A stretch of DNA of 64,000 nt from Meloidogyne chitwoodi (taxonomy: Eukaryota > Nematoda > Chromadorea > Rhabditida > Meloidogynidae), in contig JACZZP010000019.1 in the NCBI GenBank assembly GCA_015183035.1, forward strand, positions 558,001 through 622,000, given 5' to 3'. The position numbers were made by a program, and so were the translations under genes. The notes under the pieces are model-generated. The model saw only the letters and a program-made list of their open reading frames with translations. It ran no database searches and was not told where the DNA came from. How positions within the stretch are numbered: position 1 is the first letter of the stretch; every line of letters starts with the position of its first letter. Shown here piece after piece: positions 57,553 to 64,000 of this stretch.

Positions 57553-60500
57553 TTAAACAATATTTTCACCACTAAACTTGTTAAAATCATTATTATTTCC
57601 AATTTGTGTATTATTTGTTAATTCTTCCTCATTGTGTTTAAATTCATTTTCTGTTGTTGGTAAATTAAAATTTTTATTATTAAAATTAGTATTTTGATAA
57701 AATCCTTCTGCACTATGTGCTGTAGACGAATAATTTTCTAAAAAATTAATTTTAATTAATAATTTTATTTTTATATTTTACTATTGCCAATTGAAGTTAC
57801 AATTCTTGTTGATCGACGTTTGTTTTGATGAGTGCGTGGAACTGTCCGCTTCTAAATTTTAAAAAAAACATTTTAAAAAGTAAAAAAATATTTTTAGAAT
57901 AATTTGGATGGTGTACGATTATTCCACTTTGGACTTCCTCCCGGAGTATTTTATGAAAATTCCTCTTCAAAGAAAAAACATTCCTCTAAGAGCAAATATT
58001 AAAAAATTTATTCATAATTTTAAAATAATTTTAAATTATTTTAATAATAAGTTGATGAGGATTTTCTATTAAAAGAGAAATTTTCCAGTTTGCTTAGAGA
58101 TGAATTGTTAATTGAAGGGATTAACCCACAAAAAGTAGGGAGGAATTGTCTGATGATTAATTAGGTAATCAATTTGGATTAGTTAAAACAAAAAATTTTT
58201 GGTTCATCAATTTTTACGTATTTCCATAAAATGTCAAACTTAATAACTAGATATTTTTTAAACTTTATTTTTTATTTTACCGCAACACGCCCGACTGGTT
58301 GATATCTTGTTGAATTTGAAGCCCAATAATGACAAATTATTACTGATGTTAATATGAAACAAACACCTACAAATAAAATGAATTTAATTTATTTTATTTA
58401 ATTAATTAAATATAAGTAAAATATACATTTAATTAATTAAATAAAACAAACATTAATAAATTAAAAAATTTTGATAACTAGCGTAAAGTTCATTTAAACT
58501 TTTTGGCTTAAAACAAATTTGCAACATTCCAAATTTTAAATAAACAAAAGCTTTAAACTTTTCATAAAAACTAAGTGTCCTTGCTCAGACTCAAGTGTCA
58601 TTGACTCAAACAAGTGTCATTGACTCAGACTCAAGTGTCATTGGTCAGACTAATGTCATTGACTCAGACTCAAGTGTCCTAGAATCTCCTTGACTCAACG
58701 CAAGTGTCCTTGAACAGACTCAAGTGTCCTTGAACAGACTCAAGTGTCCTTGAATCAGACTCAAGTGTCCTTTAATCAGACTCAAGTGTCCTTTAATCAG
58801 ACTCAAGTGTCCTTGAATCAGACTCAAGTGTCCTTGAATCAGACTCAAGTGTCCTTGAATCAGACTCAAGTGTCCTTGAATCAGACTCAAGTGTCCTTGA
58901 ATCAGACTCAAGTGTCCTTGAATCAGACTCAAGTGTCCTTGAATCAGACTCAAGTGTCCTTGAATCAGACTCAAGTTTCCTTGAATCAGACTCAAGTGTC
59001 CTTGAATCAGACTCAAGTGTCCTTGAATCAGACTCAAGTGTCCTTGAATCAGACTCAAGTGTCCTTGAATCAGACTCAAGTGTCCTTGAATCAGACTCAA
59101 GTGTCCTTGAATCAGATCAAGTATCATTGACTCAGACTCAAGTGTCCTTGACTCAGACTCAAGTGTCCTTGAATCAGATCAAGTATCATTGACTCAGATC
59201 TAGTATCATTGACTAAGACTAAATTATAACCGACATAAGACACTCTGACTCTTCTCATTATTTTCAAGTTGCAAACCTTACTATAAAAACCCTGCATTTT
59301 CACTTCCCTCTTTCATTTACTATAAAAGGACAAACAAACATACGCACAGACATTCTCTTTTATATATAAAATTTATTTTATTTAATTAATTAAATAAAAT
59401 ATACATTTAATTAATTAAATAAAATATACATTTAATTAATTAAATAAAATATACATTTAATCAATTAAATAAAATATACATTTAATTAATTAAATAAAAT
59501 ATACATTTAATTAATTAAATAAAATATACATTTAATTAATTAAATAAAATATACATTTAATTAATTAAATAAAATATACATTTAATTAATTAAATAAAAT
59601 ATACATTTAATTAATTAAATAAAATATACATTTAATCAATTAAATAAAATATACATTTAATTAATTAAATAAAATATACATTTAATTAATTAAATAAAAT
59701 ATACATTTAATTAATTAAATAAAATATACATTTAATTAATTAAATAAAATATACTTTTAATTAATTAAATAAAATATACATTTAATTAATTAAATAAAAT
59801 ATACTTTTAATTAAATAAATAAAATATACATTTAATTAATTAAATAAAATATACATTTAATTAATTAAATAAAATATACATTTAATTAATTAAATAAAAT
59901 ATACATTTAATTAATTAAATAAAATATACATTTAATTAATTAAATAAAATATACATTTAATTAATTAAATAAAATATACATTTAATTAATTAAATAAAAT
60001 ATACATTTAATTAATTAAATAAAATATACATTTAATTAATTAAATAAAATATACATTTAATTAATTAAATAAAATATACATTTAATTAATTAAATAAAAT
60101 ATACATTTAATCAATTAAATAAAATATACATTTAATTAATTAAATAAAATATACATTTAATTAATTAAATAAAATATACATTTAATTAATTAAATAAAAT
60201 ATACATTTAATTAATTAAATAAAATATACTTTTAATTAATTAAATAAAATATACATTTAATCAATTAAATAAAATATACATTTAATTAATTAAATAAAAT
60301 ATACATTTAATTAATTAAATAAAATATACATTTAATTAATTAAATAAAATATACATTTAATTAATTAAATAAAATATACTTTTAATTAAATAAATAAAAT
60401 ATACATTTAATTAATTAAATAAAATATACATTTAATTAATTAAATAAAATATACATTTAATTAATTAAATAAAATATACATTTAATTAATTAAATAAAAT

Positions 60501-63299
60501 ATACATTTAATCAATTAAATAAAATATACATTTAATTAATTAAATAAAATATACATTTAATTAATTAAATAAAATATACATTTAATTAATTAAATAAAAT
60601 ATACATTTAATTAATTAAATAAAATATACTTTTAATTAATTAAATAAAATATACATTTAATTAATTAAATAAAATATACTTTTAATTAATTAAATAAAAT
60701 ATACATTTAATTAATTAAATAAAATATACTTTTAATTAATTAAATAAAATATACATTTAATTAATTAAATAAAATATACATTTAATTAATTAAATAAAAT
60801 ATACATTTAATTAATTAAATAAAATATACATTTAATTAATTAAATAAAATATACATTTAATTAATTAAATAAAATATACATTTAATCAATTAAATAAAAT
60901 ATACATTTAATTAATTAAATAAAATATACATTTAATTAATTAAATAAAATATACATTTAATTAATTAAATAAAATATACTTTTAATTAATTAAATAAAAT
61001 ATACATTTAATTAATTAAATAAAATATACATTTAATTAATTAAATAAAATATACATTTAATCAATTGAATAAAATATACATTTAATCAATTGAATAAAAT
61101 ATACATTTAATTAATTAAATAAAATATACATTTAATTAATTAAATAAAATATACTTTTAATTAATTAAATAAAATATACATTTAATTAATTAAATAAAAT
61201 ATACTTTTAATTAATTAAATAAAATATACATTTAATTAATTAAATAAAATATACATTTAATTAATTAAATAAAATATACATTTAATTAATTAAATAAAAT
61301 ATACATTTAATTAATTAAATAAAATATACATTTAATTAATTAAATAAAATATACATTTAATTAATTAAATAAAATATACATTTAATCAATTAAATAAAAT
61401 ATACATTTAATTAATTAAATAAAATATACATTTAATTAATTAAATAAAATATACATTTAATTAATTAAATAAAATATACATTTAATTAATTAAATAAAAT
61501 ATACATTTAATTAATTAAATAAAATATACATTTAATTAATTAAATAAAATATACATTTAATTAATTAAATAAAATATACATTTAATTAATTAAATAAAAT
61601 ATACATTTAATCAATTAAATAAAATATACATTTAATTAATTAAATAAAATATACATTTAATTAATTAAATAAAATATACATTTAATTAATTAAATAAAAT
61701 ATACATTTAATTAATTAAATAAAATATACATTTAATCAATTAAATAAAATATACATTTAATTAATTAAATAAAATATACATTTAATTAATTAAATAAAAT
61801 ATACATTTAATTAATTAAATAAAATATACTTTTAATTAATTAAATAAAATATACATTTAATTAATTAAATAAAATATACATTTAATTAATTAAATAAAAT
61901 ATACATTTAATTAATTAAATAAAATATACATTTAATCAATTGAATAAAATATACATTTAATTAATTAAATAAAATATACATTTAATTAATTAAATAAAAT
62001 ATACTTTTAATTAATTAAATAAAATATACATTTAATTAATTAAATAAAATATACTTTTAATTAACTAAATAAAATATACATTTAATCAATTAAATAAAAT
62101 ATACATTTAATTAATTAAATAAAATATACATTTAATTAATTAAATAAAATATACATTTAATTAATTAAATAAAATATACATTTAATATAAAATAAAGTTA
62201 ATTAAATTAAAAAAATAAATACCAACAAGCACATTGCCTAAAAGCATTAATCCAGAAAGACCATTAGCAATGCCAGTACGTGATTTTAATTTACTTAAAT
62301 GATCTTAAAAATTTTATATTTTATTTTTTAAAGAATGAAAAACTTGCCTAACCAAACGCCTGTCGTAATTACCTTAAAAATTTAAAATTTATTTTGAATT
62401 TATTAATTTTTAAAATTTACTGAAAGGAGATTTGCCACTGATGAAATAATACACCTTTGACATAAAATTATATTTAATTTTATAAATTAATCTTATTTTT
62501 ACATAATTAACCAACAAACAAGCATTGTCCTTTGAATTAATTAATACATATATAAATAATATAATTTAGCTTAAAAATATCAGACCAACCTCCAACGAAA
62601 TCTTAAATTTTAATAAAATATTTTTTAATTCAAAATAAACAAAATACCTGTGAACAGCTCCAATTCCCATTCCTCCCGTAAAAAGGCCGACTAACGAAGA
62701 AAGAACATTTATATGACAAGTTCCTTGATAGGAACTTTCCTTAGATTTAAATAAAATAATTATATCTACTTTTCAAATTATTTTTTTTCCGAACCTGTTG
62801 AAAGCCAGGACAATATAAACCATGAATTCCATAAATAGCCGAAATAAATATTTCTGCTTTACACAAATGTGTTAGAATTTGAACATATCTTTTAAATAAA
62901 TAATTTTTATATTGTTAAAATTAATAAAATTTATTAAAATATTTTCGTGTTATTAAAAATTACTCAGTGTGTTGAAAACCAGAGCGCTGCATTACTGTAG
63001 AATTAAAAAAAAAATAAATTTAATTGGAACGCAACGTAAATTATTATTAAATTGTTTTTCCATTTAAAATAATTTTTTAAATTTATTAAAAATATTTGTA
63101 AACTGTTTTAAATTTTTTTACAATTTTAAAACTATTTTATATCCATTTGTCAATTATTTGCATTCTCAATATTTTTTAAAACAACTTTTTTTATTAATAA
63201 ACCTGTATATGCCTTAAATTTGCGCCTATTTTGTGGAGATGAGAGAGCCACATTATTACCACAACCATCATCATCCTCTGACTCATCATAACAAGAACT
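57553..63299 (-). CDS. Uncharacterised multi-pass membrane protein, 5' end not found
   Basis: I do not recognise the family. Eleven exons join in phase (268 residues visible): 63203-63299, 62964-62994, 62795-62888, 62648-62739, 62590-62601, 62421-62454, 62348-62372, 62223-62303, 58281-58366, 57782-57851, 57553-57737. It opens with an acidic, Cys-containing stretch (SSCYDESEDDDGCGNN). Hydrophobic segments follow: AEIFISAIYGIHGLY, NVLSSLVGLFTGGMGIGAV, CIISSVANLLSVITTGVWL and LSGLMLLGNVLVGVCFILTS. A basic stretch (KRTVPRTHQNKRRSTR) then leads to an Asn-rich tail ending SGENIV. That suggests three or four membrane helices with a cytoplasmic tail. One exon is only 12 nt. The 62348 donor is best read as GC (GCAAGT), although a GT donor 4 nt on paired with an acceptor 10 nt later also keeps frame. 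The first exon has no ATG, so at least one upstream exon is missing. Confidence 0.7.
57905..58110. repeat. Dispersed repeat shared with the right end of the window
   Basis: CTTCCTCCCGGAGTATTTTA and AGGATTTTCTATTAAAAGAG resemble CCTCCGGGAGGATAATCCG and AGGCTTTTTCTGTTAAAAGAG at 63880-63990. It is probably one TE family with inverted CTCCCGG-type ends, and lies in the membrane-protein intron 57852-58280. Confidence 0.4.
58390..58445. repeat. Isolated copies of the 25-bp satellite unit
   Basis: Two or three imperfect copies of TTTAATTAATTAAAT plus AATATACA, separated from the main array (59350 onward) by unique sequence and the 21-bp minisatellite. They may be the seed from which the array grew, or a left remnant split by later insertion. 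Confidence 0.7.
58576..59220. repeat. 21-bp minisatellite (membrane-protein intron)
   Basis: Core word CAAGTGTCCTTGAATCAG followed by ACT, period 21, about 30 copies, uniform in the middle (58740-59120) and degenerate at both ends (CAAGTGTCATTGACTCAGA). The period is a multiple of three with no stop codons, so both strands stay open for more than 120 codons. These frames lie in an intron and start and end with the repeat, so I do not call them genes. Confidence 0.95.
59221..59345. other. Unique spacer with TATA-like motifs between two arrays
   Basis: About 125 bp of unique sequence with ACTATAAAAACCC (59280) and ACTATAAAAGGAC (59320). It looks like a promoter or LTR fragment, but nothing else supports that. 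Confidence 0.3.
59350..62185. repeat. 25-bp satellite array, about 113 copies (membrane-protein intron)
   Basis: Period 25, made of ATTTAATTAATTAAAT (a perfect 16-bp palindrome) followed by AAAATATAC. Variants are ATACTTTTAA, TCAATTAAAT, TCAATTGAAT and TTAAATAAAT. It contains only about one G/C per unit and ends about 40 bp before the splice donor at 62221-62222. Together with the minisatellite it expands this intron to 3856 bp. Confidence 0.97.
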
Positions 63300-64000
63300 C
63301 TATAAATTAATTTTGAAAAAATAAAAAAAGAATGCATTTTAATTAATTATATTAAATATTTTACAATTCTCTCCCTACCCCAATTTTTTTAAGGCTTCAG
63401 AAAAATCAATAAGAAGAAAATGAGTCAGTGGAAAATCGATCAGTACTCGGAAAATGCGTCAGTAGCAATACAAAAAATCATAAGAAAAAGCAAAAGTACA
63501 TAAAACACACTAAAAATTACTTATTATGTATTTGTGTTTTTATGTATTTTGTATTGTATTTTTGTTTTTCTTGGAAAAACATAAAAAATGTATTTTTGAG
63601 TAAAAAAATAAAAATAAATGAACTACAAAATTTTTCAATGCGTTTTGCCTTACACATGTTTTTGTGTTTTTCATGTATTTTGTTTTATCCTGTGATTTTT
63701 TTACTGATACAGTAGTCTCCCTCCTAAATTTTTCTTGACAATTCTTTTTCAACGGGGAATTCCTCTCTGACAAATGAGCGGATTTAAAAATTTTATGAAT
63801 AAATTAAAAAATAATTTTGGATCATTTTAAGATTATTCTAACATGATACATTTTTTTAATTATTTTAATGTTTATTTGAGAGGCTTTTTCTGTTAAAAGA
63901 GGAATTTTCAAGAAAAAATAATTTATCTCGAGAGTAATTTTCGGGTGAAAGGGGGGTGACCGGAAAATCCTCCGGGAGGATAATCCGAAGAAAATTCCGT
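63300..64000. other. Region 5' of the membrane-protein gene
   Basis: The upstream exon or exons of the membrane-protein gene should lie here or beyond the window, but I could not define one in phase. 63455-63715 is an imperfect foldback (CAGTAGCAATACAAAAAATC against the inverse of the 63690-63715 region, both with ACATAAAACAC-like words), so the short reading frames here are TE-derived. 63760-64000 matches the repeat at 57905-58110. Confidence 0.45.

Noticed and set aside
58720..59130. Open reading frames of about 130 codons on both strands with a seven-residue repeat
   Set aside because: They arise because the 21-bp minisatellite lacks stops and its period divides by three. They sit in an intron, begin and end with the array, and have no non-repeat coding sequence.
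63428..63773. Reading frames rich in Lys/Asn or Phe/Cys near the right end
   Set aside because: They lie in an imperfect foldback repeat, are low complexity on both strands, and do not connect in phase to the membrane-protein exons.

Overview
The window is eukaryotic and almost certainly from a nematode. It has four minus-strand protein genes built from many short exons, small AT-rich introns with worm-like TTTTAG or TTTCAG acceptors, a troponin I of nematode type, and a tyrosinase followed by two ShK domains, which is a common nematode architecture. Base composition is extremely AT-rich. The species cannot be read from the sequence; a compact AT-rich genome such as a tylenchid would fit, but that is inference.

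Layout. 1-13308: a satellite of 87-91 bp monomers (about 150 copies, running off the left edge), each carrying the heat-shock-element palindrome TTCTAGAA. 13772-22025 (-): a complete glycine dehydrogenase (decarboxylating), which I rebuilt as 28 exons encoding 1017 residues. 22026-23438: intergenic DNA with GC-rich dispersed repeats. 23439-46580: a 66-bp satellite of about 350 copies, followed by a 64-bp relative up to about 47000. 47000-48583: degenerate repeats and a candidate solo LTR. 48584-50040 (-): complete troponin I, 7 exons, 268 residues. 51685-56600 (-): tyrosinase with signal peptide and two ShK domains, 20 exons, 621 residues if one GG splice acceptor is used. 57553-63299 (-): an uncharacterised multi-pass membrane protein, 5' end not found. 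One of its introns (3.86 kb) holds a 21-bp minisatellite and a 25-bp satellite.

The genes are not an operon and share no pathway: glycine cleavage in mitochondria, thin-filament regulation in muscle, a copper oxidase of the secretory pathway, and a membrane protein. What unifies the window is repeat load. Tandem arrays make up about 40 of 64 kb. Most introns longer than about 250 bp in the first and third genes are explained by one inserted terminal-inverted-repeat element each. Splicing is also unusual: reading frames require or favour four GC-AG introns and one GG acceptor among about 62 introns.

The observation I rate highest is the satellite carrying about 150 heat-shock-element palindromes, which could act as an HSF1-binding array. 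This is a hypothesis from sequence only.
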